A stretch of DNA of 64,000 nucleotides, taken from contig WPIO01000014.1 of the NCBI GenBank assembly GCA_009760855.2, forward strand, positions 4,692,001-4,756,000, written 5' to 3'. This DNA is from Cristatella mucedo (Eukaryota; Bryozoa; Phylactolaemata; Cristatellidae). Made by a program: the position numbers and the translations under genes. Below the pieces are notes generated by a model. That model had not been told where the DNA came from and did no database searches. It saw only the letters and a program-made list of their open reading frames with translations. The first letter of the stretch is position 1, and each line of letters starts with the position of its first letter. Below are positions 20,225 through 32,344 of this stretch, piece by piece.

Positions 20225-23200
20225 AGGATTAATTGTATCTCCTTCTGTAACTCCACAAAGTCATAAAGACTACGCGAGTGTTACGCAGGAGACTTTTGTA
20301 TAGCGCACTCACAGCCTAAGCGGCTTTCGGTACGCATTCGGTACCCAACAGACTTCGTCCCACGCAACAAAGAGAAAGTGGGAAGCATAGCAGAGTCAGG
20401 AGAGCAGTTGAGGTAGTGATTACCATGGAAGTAGCAGCTCAGGACCGCTGAAAAGGATCTGCCATAGTCGACAGTAGGAGAGTGGTTGTCGTTGCTTCAG
20501 AATTGTGGAAGCGAGTTCCACAGCCTAGGACCTGCAGTGCTAAAGCTTCTGTCGCCAACTGTCTTTAAGCGGAGGAATGGGACAGCTAATTTATTTTCCA
20601 CACAGGACCTGAGGGTGCGAACAGGCTGAAACTGATGCAGCAGTTCAGCTAGGTACGAAGGAGCCATGCCGTGGCGGGCCTTGTGGGTCAGCGTAAGAAC
20701 TTGCTCTGTATCCTTTGCTCAACCGGCAACCATCCTATCTCTTTCAGCAAAGAAGACACGTGCTCAAACCGCTGGGACTTGAAGACTAGCCTTGCAGCCA
20801 TGTTCATAGTCAGCTGTAGTGGCCTAGTTGCTTTCTTTGGTAACCCAGCCAAAAGGGAATTACAATAATCAGCCGAGACAGAACAAAGGAGCTAGTTAAA
20901 TTTTTTGCAAGCCACTGTGGAAGACAGCTCCTTATCTTGGCTAGGGATCGGACGTGATGGCTAGCTGTAGAAGCAGTCTGGTGAGCCGTGATGGCACACT
21001 AGGTAAGGCGGTTGCTTTCACGACCTCGGCCCGAGGTCGTGGGTTCGATTCCTGCGGTGGGCGATTCTTTATCGCCAAAGCTGTGGTGATAGCCATAAAG
21101 GCTCTTTTGTCGCTATGCAAAAGAGGCTGTTTAATCTGCTAGGATTTATTTATTTATTATTCTGAAGGAAGCTTTTAAAATTTAGGCAGCTGTCAAAAAC
21201 GGCGCCTAAATTTTGAGCACGTGGTGATGGTTGCACAACATCATGACCTATTAGAAGAGCAAAGCCTTTTAATCGAGCCACACGCTTAGGGTGTCCTATG
21301 AGTAGCAGTTCGGTTTATCGTCATTTAGTTTCAAGAAGTTTTCCGACATCCAGGATCGAATGTCGGCAAGGCAAGCATTTAGTTTCTCAGTTGCTGCAGC
21401 AGATTCCGCCGGTTTGAATGACAAATACAGCGCTGAGTATCGTCAGCATAAAAGTGATATCCTATTCCATAAGGCCTTAATCACTTTTCCCAAAGGTTGA
21501 GTTTAAATAGAGAACAGCAAGGGATCGAGGACGGACCCTTGCAAGACTACAACGGTGACCAGTCTCGTGTGTGAGACCTGACCCCCACACGATACGGATT
21601 GAACACGATCAGACAAAGTACGATTGGAACCACGTCACTGCCTCGTCTGCCAGACCAATTGCTGTTCTCAATCGTTCAAGTAGAACATCGTGATCAATGG
21701 TGTCGAAGGCAGCGGACAGATCTAGCAGAGCTAGGGCAGTGACATTCCCATCATCGTTGCCAAGCAGAATGTCATTGTTAACTCGGAGGAGAGCAGTTTC
21801 AGTGGAGTGCTGCCTTTTGAACCCTGATTGAAATGTTTTTCTGACATTTCATTCTTTTCAATATGTTCAACCAGCTGCTTGGCAACAATGTTTTCAATAA
21901 TTGTCGACAAGAAAGGAAGAAGGGAAACTGGGTGATAGTTTGCAAGGACCTCTGTATTTAATCCAGGCTTTTAAAGTATGGGTCTAACGATTGCCGATTT
22001 GAAGGACTGTGGTACGACACTTTTTTTTATCAAAGAGGCATTAAGAATATCGGTTATAGCAGGGCTAAATTGGTCTGCCAATGAAGACCACAGAGATGAT
22101 GGTGTAGGGTCTTCAGGAGACGAGCTCTTTTCGCTAGACCGTATTATGGTAGCCACATCGCATGCAGAAACCTCGGAAAACCCTTTAAGCAAGGTCACAG
22201 GTTGTGATTCCACAATTGCTTTACCCGGAGGGGGCTTTATGGAGGCACGAATGTGCACAACTTTTTCAGTAAAGAAGGCTGAAAACTTTTCGGCTAAGCC
22301 GTTATACCTGGAGAGTCGGACCTCTCAGCAGTAAATTGCTTACTTTCTTATAAATCTGTTTAGGGTCTGACCGGCAGGAATTCAGCTTTCGAGGGAAAAA
22401 AGAAGTAATGGCTTTTTTGAGCTTCCGGGTGTAAACTCGAAGTAAGTCTTTGAAATTGATTGCGCCTAACACGGCGCATCTTTTGAAGTGTTGTGCTAAT
22501 TGAAAGGAATCTCTAAAACTCTGTAGACGGATGGAATGAACGGGAGGAATGGACGGATGGAATGAACGGCTTGTCAAGAGCACTCCTGAGTGTCATGTTC
22601 GCCGCATCAGTGTGGGTATCGGGGCTGTCGGTCGAGTCTGGGTGCAGATCAAAAAGACCTGCACCACAAACAGAGTTCAAAAATTTGTCCATGTCAATGC
22701 TTTGGAAGTTACGTCGTTTGACAAGTTCGACATTACCCTGTACGCACAGGGGAGCAGGAACAGTAAACGAGACCGAACAATGATCCGAGAGGGTCAGCGG
22801 GCACACCACAAGGTCAGTGGGGAAGACATCCTTAGTGATCACGAGATCTAGAACATGGCCACCGACGTGGGTGGTATGATTAACGTGTTGGACCAAACCA
22901 AAACTCTCCAGACAGTCAAGAAATGAGCGGACCTGGCTGTTGCTAGGGTTGTCAACGTGAATATTGAAATCTCCAGCAATCAGTAACGGCCTGTCGCACA
23001 CAAATATTTTAGCGAGGAACTCTTGAAAACTCCTCTATCAAAAAGTTTAGACAGCCAGGAGGTCGGTATAACGCAACAGTGAGAGGCATTGTCTTTGATG
23101 AGGACCTGCTTGCAACTGATTCAAATGATGGCCCGTGCGAAAAACTTCACATCTTATAGCAAGCGATTCACGAACAACAATTGCAATCCCGCCACCGACC

Positions 23201-23370
23201 TTATGAGAACGCATGGACTGATAGAATGAGTACCCGGGTGGGTGGTTTCAGATATACAGCTACTGGAACGAGCCTCGTAAAAAGTTTCGGTAAGCAGAAA
23301 TGCATCCTGGACCACCTGATTGCAGTTAAGTAACCCCTTGGTTTTTAGCGAGCGGACATTTAGTAAGCAG
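20225..23370 (-). mobile_element. LINE-B copy, inverted, interrupted
   Basis: A second CR1/L2-like LINE on the minus strand. Endonuclease remnants (LLIAGDFNIHVDNPS, HVGGHVLDLVITKDV, LSDHCSVSF; 22513-23001) lie upstream of RT pieces (SFKSAIVRPIL at about 21980; the DHDVLLERL-type block at about 21680). The 3' end is at 20225, marked by the GCTTTCGGTACGCATTC block and TCCACAAAGTCATAAAGAC. A SINE-B sits inside it (20980-21145). Frameshifts and stops are frequent. Confidence 0.8.
20980..21145 (+). mobile_element. SINE-B copy inside LINE-B
   Basis: GAGCCGTGATGGCACACTAG, GGTAAGGCGGTTGCTTTCAC and GAGGTCGTGGGTTCGATTCC (a good box B), then GATAGCCATAAAGGCTCTTT and GCTATGCAAAAGAGGCTGTT. It splits the inverted LINE-B. 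Confidence 0.85.
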
Positions 23371-23769
23371 GATTTAAGACTCCAACAACTTCAAGACGCC
23401 GATGAAATGGCTTGTATTCACGTAGGCTTGTATCCGGCCCGGCAGACGCAGGCCCTTCGAATTTGAATTGGACCTTAGGCCGCCGGTCGACGTTTCGAAA
23501 CATGCTGTGGCACGGCAGGTGAGCTACTACCGCAATGAGTACTAATCGGCGCTTTAAACTACGGGTCGTGGGTTCGATAGCATATCGTGATGCGACCATG
23601 TACGATGGCTAGCGCAGCATTTTTCCGGTAATAACAGCATCGCAGACTTTTGCGCATAAGCTAAAGATCGCACTATCGCTGTCTCAGCTGCTTCGACGCT
23701 AGAAGGACCGGATAATGAGAAAACGACGAATTAATTAACACATCAGCTAGGAACGTGTAGCTCTCTCGA

Positions 23770-24225
23770 AGTCGTCAGTGACTCCGCTATGGTTCGAAAT
23801 GTTAGTGGCCAGAAAGGGTCGCATCCAGGTGAGACCGTGCCCTCAGTTCTTATGCTTTCAGAGACTGGATCTCGCAACCTACTGGTATTCCCTCACCTTC
23901 CGACTTGCCGACATTTACAAAGAAGCTAAAACCTACCGGTTCCTCACAGCCTTTTCTCTGTCTAAACGATTGTATTTTGCGTGCTTGTATGTACTGAAAT
24001 TGTGCACGCTAAAACTAACCAACTGACATGCTTCCTTTTCAGCATACGTTACGCCGTAAAGCGTCTGTATGACCGTCGCTCAAACTAGCAAGATCAAGGG
24101 AAGCTGCCATGAGCATTAGGGAGCATATGAACATGAGGCAGTTGACTGAGATGGAAATACAAAAGTTGGACGGCGTAAATGCAGTTTTAGGACCCTATGT
24201 AAATGTTTTATTATTACTATTATCA
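23770..24225 (+). mobile_element. Decayed LINE 3' fragment
   Basis: LINE-A-like C-terminal and tail sequence (CTTTCAGAGACTGGATCTCG, TACAAAGAAGCTAAAACCTA, GTAAAGCGTCTGTATGACC) ending in TTATTATTACTATTATC. It abuts the CpG-rich ataxin-7 5' region. Confidence 0.5.
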
Positions 24226-25200
24226 CCGAACGGTAGCATCTCGGGAAGACGGCCGGTCGCCCGCACGTCCGGCAGGCGTCGCCTCTTTGGTTCACGCGAG
24301 CAGCGCAACAATCTCGCGTTAGCGCTTCGCGAACTTCGCCATCGCGGCTCTCCGCTTGACTTTGCCATAGCGGCCAGCGCAGCGGTGCAGAGCAGCGTAG
24401 CGGCGGCCTTTACCGAGCGCCCTCTGCGCTGCCGTAAATAGCAGGCGCGGGGCCACCGCACCATCGCCTATACAGACGCGACGCTGCTGCACGTTAATCG
24501 GGCAGCTTCCTCACAGGTGCAGTTGAGACAGCTACTACTAGCCGCGGCGTCCGCCAAGTCGCTCTCGAACGCCGGCTGGACGTGACGGCGGCGCCGGTGC
24601 GGAACCCCCGGCGGTAAGCAATGTCAAGGCAACAACGTCGTGCCCTCATGTCGTGCTTGGTGTGCTTGCGCCGGGCTTGCGGCCCATCGGTACGCTAACC
24701 GATCAGCGAAACTAGCATTTTAAATCGTCAGTACCGCTGCTAATTTATACGAAGGTGTGCCTTCGCGACAGTGACGTCAGATTAACCATGTCTGCCTGGA
24801 AGGCAACATAGAGCAGCAAAATGGCCTCCCGCGGTGACAGCCCTACGCTATTTGCGGGGCAGCCGTGGAGCGCCTACTACGAGAGCGTCGCCGGCACTCG
24901 CGGAGAGGTGGCCAAGGGTAAGCCGGCAACAGGCAACCTGCGCCGGCGGTGTGAGCGAGCGGACTCCGCTCTGGCGCGCTGCAGCGCCGGCCCGCCTGCG
25001 CGATTTTATTTAACACGCTGTTTTATTTTGCCCGCGTCTCTGCCTCGGCTCTTTTCCAGACGCGTCGCAGCAGCCCGATGGCGAAGCGGCCAGTGAAAGC
25101 GGAAGCATGAAGCTGCGCCGAGACGGTATGGGACTCGCGGCCGGCTCGTAGCTTCGCCGCCGGCGCGCCGACGGTGCACCGTTGTGAGATGCGTACTGTG
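24200..25200 (+). promoter_or_regulatory. CpG-rich ataxin-7 5' region
   Basis: This stretch is far richer in G, C and CpG than the flanking retroelement DNA. It runs from just after a TAT-rich LINE tail (about 24210) through coding exon 1. By composition and position it probably holds the ataxin-7 promoter and 5' UTR. I see no convincing TATA box or initiator. Confidence 0.5.
24821..24917 (+). CDS. ATXN7: Ataxin-7 coding exon 1
   Basis: Starts MASRGDSPTLFAGQPWSAYY and ends GEVAK plus one base before donor GTAAGC. The QPWSAYYE stretch matches the QSWNLWVE-type motif ahead of the zinc finger in animal ataxin-7. It lies in a CpG-rich region, and no other upstream ATG in this frame fits. Confidence 0.82.
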
Positions 25201-28200
25201 ATCTCGAGCCCGAATCGTGCGTCGCCGAAATCGTGCGGCGGCGAGTGCAGCAGCCGGGAGCTGGAGGGCGCCGCCGGCTGCGCGCATGTCTGAGTCCGGT
25301 TGTGATTTCGGCGCACAGATATAAAAGTATTCGGCGTCTGTCCGTCGCTCGACGAGTTCTACCTCACCGTTTGCGAATGCTGCGGAGCGGTCATCAAGCC
25401 GCAGGCGCTCATGGGGCACATAGGTGAGTGAGTCCATCGTTGGGCGCGTTTCGTCACGCGCTTGTCGGTTCATTGGTGTGCTCATTGCGAAAGCAGCGTG
25501 CAATCGCTGGGTTCGGCTTCCAGCAAGAGCATCAGGGCAGATTCGCAACGTTTCGCCTGGCAACCGTCATCGCTGTAGCGAGAGTTGCTGTCGCAGAGCG
25601 ATCGAAGCAGATGTTCATGTATGTGCACAGGCAGAGGCCGCGACGGATGTCATACGCTAGCATGCTTTAGCTCGAAACAGTGTCGAACTGGTCGAGGCAT
25701 ATGGGACTGAGTCTGCTTTGTTGTTTTTGTGACCTGGGGGGGTTGTTCCACCGCGTGCGTCCTTAGTAGACTTCTAGTCGCAGCGGTGATTTGTTTTGTG
25801 CTTCAAGTTTTTGGGCAATTGCCTTTGAGCACATAATGTGTGTGGCATCGAGGGATTCGAAGTATAGCTCTAGTTTGGCCTAGGTGTAAGGCACTCTCCT
25901 TTAACGACCAAGGTCGTGGGCTTCTGCCCTGCTGCATGTGTGGAGTGCCTGGATAGAGATTAAGTTCTGTTAGGGTGCTGTAGAAATTAAGTATTTTAAG
26001 GAGCTTCAAATTTAGTGCAGAAGGGACCAGCAAGGTGCTGCCACGCTTCATTGATGGTAACCAGGGTGACTGGCGGGGGGGGGGGGGGTTGCAAGCAGGG
26101 GACGGCCGGCTAGGAGAGAACTTCAGCCAAGGCGAAAGGTGTCTTTCCTCTCCGCACTTCACAACGCAGGTCTTGACCTCGAGTTACGCCTGGCGCAATC
26201 CATTTTTGATCACTGCAAGCAGGGCGATAGCAGATAAGGCTCTTCTGCTCCTATATAAATGAGACTGTTGAATCAGCCGTGACTTCTTGGCAAGCCTTTC
26301 GACTGAGGTTTATAGTAATGATAGTTATTACAACAAAAAGACATTTATGAAATGACCCCAAGTGAGCCAAATCTCTTTCTTGGCACTTTATGTGTGCAGG
26401 TTTAAAGAACCAAGCTGCCATGTGTAGCCATTCCCACCACTTTGTGGTACGGAGCACACGCAAGTAGCTCTGTCGATAGTTCTGGTTCTTAATGATAATA
26501 TCGTGCCATAACAGTGCTGTGTACCAACTTAGCTGGCTTGCACATTGAGGCTTGGCGCATAAATATGCGCACTGGGACGGCTCTAGGAAGCTCAGCTTAT
26601 GTCATCGTGCTGCTGACTTGCAGGACTCGGTCTAGGCCATCGAGGGCAGAGCAGAGAGTCTGTGTGTCCTCGAGCAGGCTGGGCTGTTCCTGCCCTATGT
26701 CACCGGGCGGCGCATGCCACGGGCATGCAGGCTGCGCTGGAACTTGCAGCACCTCTTCGATGTATGCGTGCAGCTGAACCACTTTTTTCTGTTCACCTTT
26801 TCTCGTCTTTTTTGGCTTGCAGAGACAAGTCCTTTGTCGAATGTGTCTATTGATCAAGCGTCACTATTTTGCATCCTTTAAAGGCTGTGCATGCTTTGAT
26901 CCGCTGAACCCAATCCCTATTACACCGGGCTGGTGGCAATGCAATGGCGCGAGTGCTGAGCAAGCCGGCATCGTGCTTCCGGCTGATCGCTGGCAAACAG
27001 CGGATGGTGGCGAGTCGTGCAAATGTGGCTCGTGCTATTGCTGCTCATTCAAGCATCATCATCATCATCATCATCATCATCTGCAGTTGCTGCTGCTGCT
27101 GCTGCTGCCGAGAGCCAGCTCTCATTGTCACCCTATGCTAGCTTGGCAGGAAGTTGCGCTTTGAGTGAGGTGCATAGCCCATAGCCGAGCGAATGGCTTA
27201 TACGCATGGCGGCGCGCTGCGAATTGTCGGACGGCGGAGCCGAGCCGATTCGCCCGTACTCAGCCTCGTCTAGGAAGCACCACACTCCCCCCAAGCTCAA
27301 AAGATGCCTCCATTGCTAAGTTGTGCCGATTTGGCATGGTGCTCGGCGCTCTTGTCGTCAGGGCGCAAGCAGCAGGCAGCCGTTCGGTGAGAGCCATGTC
27401 GGTACTAGTGTCAGTTTGTCTGGAAAGCACGCCCGATGCCACTGCTGTTGCGTTGAGTCTGTCTTATATGTGTGTAAGTTCTGTTGTTGCAGAAGTTGCC
27501 AGTTGAACTTGCAAATATTTTCTGCAGCTTGTTGGGGCTGCAGGGATTTGGACTTTTAGAAGCACTGCACCAAGCTTATAATTTCATGCAAATATTTAAG
27601 CCAATTAACTATTGGATAGGTGTGAAGGTTTTCTTGATGTAAGGTTTTTGCTATAACTTATGTGAAATTGATGTACAGAAACGTCCAAGGAAGTGCTTCG
27701 TAAATGCAGCTTTCAAAGTAAAATGCTTCTTACTGCAGATGGTTTGAGTGTGGGAAATATTTAGCATGCCTTAGGGACGACGAATTTATGTTATTGGATG
27801 GAGCGCTGATGGAGAATGGTATACCTGTTAACCTTGTTAAGGCTTCTTTTGACTGTCTGATCACTTGACCAGTGCAGTGAGCAGGAAATTGAGAACTGAA
27901 GGTAGATGCTTGCAGATTCTGCACTCCTCGGCAACCGACTGCAGCAGTTTGCTGCTTAGCCTGGTGCAGACACTTATTTTTATTGTCGGCAAATAAGGTG
28001 GGCGTTAGTATGTATACCAAAGGTAAGCTGTGGTCCTTGTGCAGAGGTTGTTGTGAGCTATGGTTTGCGAACATTAGCCCCGGGATTGAGGAGCGTATCG
28101 ACAGTCTAGGCTCAGCCTATTGGCCTAGGCCTTGTGGAGGAACACCTTTAGGGCAGCTGGCACCTATAGGCTTTATCCACCTATAGGGATGCAGTCGGCA

Positions 28201-28748
28201 TTCGCTGCCAATGACTGCTGTGCGTGCTGGCGCCTGCTGCTGGTGCTAGCCCGACGCCTTTAGCTGGGACCCTACTATTTTTGTTGCTGTCCATCAGAAG
28301 TTCGTCACAAGGGAAGTACCAGCGATTTCAAGCCACTGGAGCACTTGGCTATCAACAAGGAGCCTCCTTTGAAACCGCCACATAAGAGCAAGGCCAAACC
28401 GCACGGCAGAGCGAGCAACAAACTCGCACCGCAGAACCCCATGGCCAAGTACGGACTGCCGAAGGCCCCTCCCAGCTATCACCCGAACGGCAAGCCGAAG
28501 GCTGCTCTAGTGGAGCAACTCAACAAGACTCACCATCCAGCGCCTGTCCTCAAATCCGGCAGTGGAGGCAGCAGCAGCAGCGGCGGCGGCGGCAGCTCAA
28601 CAGCCATCGCTGCCTCTGCTGCTGCCGCTGCCCAGCTTTCGGCAACATCGCGAAAGCTGCTGCCTCCGCAGCCGCCGCCACCACCATCGGTCACTTCGTC
28701 CACATCGCTGCTGCCGCCGCCGCCTCCACAGCCTCCTCCTCCGCCGCC

Positions 28749-28796
<48 letters not shown>

Positions 28797-31469
28797 CGAG
28801 CAGCAGACCTGCCCTGCTGTGGCGCTGCGACAGCAGCTGCCTTCGGCGCCTTCGACAGTCCACGGCGGCAGCGCCACGTCTGTGCACCAGCGGGACGAAG
28901 CTCGTCATTCGTCGCGCGAACCTGCTTTGCCTAGGCTCAAAGTGACCGGCATTTTGTCCGCGACGTCGCTGTCCTTGGCTGCCGTGTTGACCCCTGCACT
29001 AGCCGTATCAGCAGCTGCTCCAGCCGCTACTGATGCACCATCGCCTGCGGTGGCAGCCGCCTCGTGCCTGGAACCCCGCAGTCTACCCACTGCTGCTGCT
29101 GCCGCTGCCAGTCGGACCGAGTCGGCCGTGGCACCGGCGGCGCCGGTGGATGCGCCGAAGGGCAACGGTGACGTTCGACCGGGGTTCTGCAGCAGTCAGG
29201 CCAAGCTCAGGGACAGCGGCTCGGTGGCATGTGCGGCCGGCAGGGTTGACCCGTCAAGCGTGGTCGGTCGTGGCAGTGCCGGAAGCTCGGAGGCAAACGG
29301 TGCAATGGCATCGTTCTTCGGCAGCAACAGCGGTGCCAAGAATGCCGCCTCTGCCGCTGCCACTGCCGGCGTGCAGGCGCTCACTAGCGGGTCTGCCTCT
29401 GAGCCCGCACTGGCCGGAAAGGTGACTGAACTGCCCGCCGTGGACGACAGCTGCCGTGGCGCCGCGCCGGAACTCGTCTGCGGCGTAGGCGGCTGCACGG
29501 CAGACGACGATAGCAGAGGTGGCAAGCGCTCCCCGAGCAGCCCGAGTCCGCCGCCGTTCAAAAAGCCTTGCAGACTGGGCGTCGTGTCGGGACCCAGCAC
29601 CGCTCTGCGGCTGCTGCCTTGCAAAGGTGAGCTCTCCCCTCTCCTCTGCCGCCGTCGAGCTGCCGGCCGTCGCATTCATCTAGTCACCTCTTGAGAGAAG
29701 TTGTCAGGCACGCTTTGCCATTGTCTGGCAGCAGCAGCAGGCGAGCCAGCGCCTGCTCGAGCCGAGTTTCACTGCTCTCCCTGAACCCTTTTGTGCGCAC
29801 GTGCATGTGCCTGCTTCAGCCTTCGAGGCGTGCGCCATTTCAGATCGAGAGTATGATCCTGACAAGCACTGCGGCGTTTTTTCCCCAGATCGCGAGTATG
29901 ATCTTGGCAAGCACTGCGGCGTTTTTTTCCAGATCGAGAGTATGATCCTGACAAACACTGCGGCGTCTTTATCGATGACGTACACAAGAACTGTACACGC
30001 TCGCTCACCTGCAAGGTGGGTGCGAAGCAGCGGCCAGTCGCTCTGAGCAGTTTATTTCCTTTCCTCTTTTGACTCTGTTTTAGGTGCTTTCAGTGCTCTT
30101 TCTCGCCTCGGCTGCAGCAAAGCAGAAGTCTGACTCGTTCATCATTCAAGCTTGCTTTTAAATGTCGCAGGAGCCGCGCTGCCTGCTACGTGCAGGCAGC
30201 CCTTATGCTTGCTTCCGAGCCGTCCGCGACTGTAGCGCGCCCAGCATTGCTCCGTCGGCTATGGGTGTGGGCAGGCTTGAACTGCTGGATAGTAGCCCCA
30301 TGGGAATGATGACGATGATAATAATAATAATGTATTTTTGTGGCTCTTTAAGAGAAGGCGATCTCTATTCAGGTGCTTTACAACTTGCTGACGAGTCCGA
30401 AGGGTCTGCCCTACAGTTTTGCCCGGCCGACCTCGGTCTCGTGAATAGTTTTTGTGTAATGTGCCGCTCTCACGAAAGGAATAGCCAGCAGTGGCCACTG
30501 GATTGATAGATGTGGTGGATCATTCTTCTTTGATGGCCTCGGACTCGAGGTCGTGGGTTTGAGTCCTGCTGTGGGCGATCATTTATCGTGGCTGCAAGCC
30601 GTGTTGGTAGCCGTAAAGGCTCTTCTGTCGCTATTCAAAAGAGGCTGTTAAATCAACTGGTATTTTATTTTCTAAATTTTTTATGACAGTTGTGGTTGGC
30701 TTCATTGGTGGGCGAAGTTTTTGTTTGCTTTATCTATCTCGGACTCTCATTTTGCTGTTTTGGTGCACTGGGACGAACCTACATGGCTCTTAAGAGCTGA
30801 GCGGATTCGTGCACGCTATTTCATATGCCTAGGGTGACTCTTTCTCAGGCTTGCTTGCTCTCTGAAGCAACTGTTGATTATGCAACTGTCGGGGGGGGGG
30901 GGTTCTTGTGTGTGGTAAGAGCAGCCTTGATAATCTTGCGTGATGCTAGCTGAATAGAGGGAACCAGGCTGGGATGGCGTTAAAAGCTATTAGAAGCAGC
31001 AAGGAGATCTATATAAAGTGCTATCGAGAAATGCCTGCCAGGATCGGTCACAAGAGCAAAGCAAAAGGAATCGCTGTGCTAAAATGTTGTGAGTGAGCTT
31101 TCGTTATAGATCTCAGCAAAAGGACTGCTTGCCCATCGCTTTTCGATCAAAAGAGGGAGCCTCGATTTCGGCCCAACTCCTCCCTCCGCAGCACTGTGTC
31201 CCGCACTGAGTAGGCCTTAGGGGCACTAGGGCTCTTTTCTTTTCGCAATTGGACATTATGTAGGCCAAAGTTCCGGTGGGGGCAATTATGTCACTCTTTC
31301 AAAGGCAGCGCTCGGTTATGTCACCACCGTGTTTCGTGGGGCCGAGGCTTATCAGTCGGCAAGCGACCAGTGAGTGGAACCGTGCATGCTAGCCCCGACT
31401 GAGTGAAAGAAGTGACGGATGCTGCGTGGGTGCAGAGGGTCCCTTCTCCCCCTCCAGCCGAGAGGGAGG

Positions 31470-31529
<60 letters not shown>

Positions 31530-32292
31530 GTCAGAGAAAGACAGAGGGGGAGGGGGGAGGGAGGGAGAGATCAAGGAAATCTGCGGGCCTCAGCCCATTC
31601 ACAGCGTGACGTCACGGCAAGCTGCCGCAGGTGGAAGCAGAGGGAAGTCCTGCGTAGATTGGCTAGCCGGGAGCAGATGCATTGGCCTAGCTCTGCGCCG
31701 GCAAGACGAGTTTGCCCGGCAATGCCTCAAGGCTGTTGCCCGGCTGACCGGAAAGTCAACCGACCGGCTTTGCACTGCCACGGCCCCTATCGCTCGACAG
31801 TGCCCTTCCCCCAAGCCAGGTCTGCGCGACCGTACCGATGGGTACCCAGCGAAGGGAAGTTTTGCTGCCGTTATCACCTCGCCACCTCCCGATTTCACGT
31901 CTGGTTACGCCAGTTCTATTATTAGTTGGTAGTTGGAGTTCAGGAGATGCAGCCGTTGCTGGCGTTGGCAGGCTTCGACTTTACTGTGGCGGGGTGCCTG
32001 CCGTGCAAGCCTACGCCTCTCTCTCCTACGCTCACATCCCGAGTACAGCTCGGTGTAGCGCCTGCGTGCCCGAACCCAGCTTCCAGCTCTGCTCCATCGG
32101 CTCGCGAGGCCGAACTCGGCCTGCAATGGGAAATCCGGTGCCGCTCTCAGCACGCCGCTCCCCCTCCCTCTTGCAGAGAGCATGTGCCTTGCCAGCTGGC
32201 CGAACATGGCTGTGTTCCTGGAGGGCATGCACAGCACCGCTTTTGCCCATCGTCGCTGCTGCCGTGGTGTTGCTTCGGTTCTAATGAGAGCT

Positions 32293-32344
<52 letters not shown>

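Larger units (their letters stand above)
25424..28297. other. Ataxin-7 intron 2
   Basis: 2.9 kb with SINE-A, part of a SINE-B, a G-run and CAT/CTG repeats; otherwise no recognised feature. Confidence 0.65.

Noticed and set aside
20982-21060. tRNA gene suggested by box A and GGTTCGATTCC-like box B
   Set aside because: No cloverleaf can be folded, and the sequence recurs as a dispersed element with a common 3' body, so it is a SINE.
24109-24441. 110-codon plus frame upstream of ataxin-7
   Set aside because: It crosses from a LINE tail into the CpG-rich 5' region, with arginine-rich GC composition and no conservation that I recognise.
28530-29679. Long minus-strand and alternate plus frames across ataxin-7 exon 3
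   Set aside because: They are shadows of a GC-rich, CAG/GCC-biased exon; low-complexity C/G/R or A/V strings only.
31419-31932. 168-codon plus frames rich in RERE and TDRQ
   Set aside because: They are driven by the GA and GACA microsatellite in an ataxin-7 intron, with no homology.
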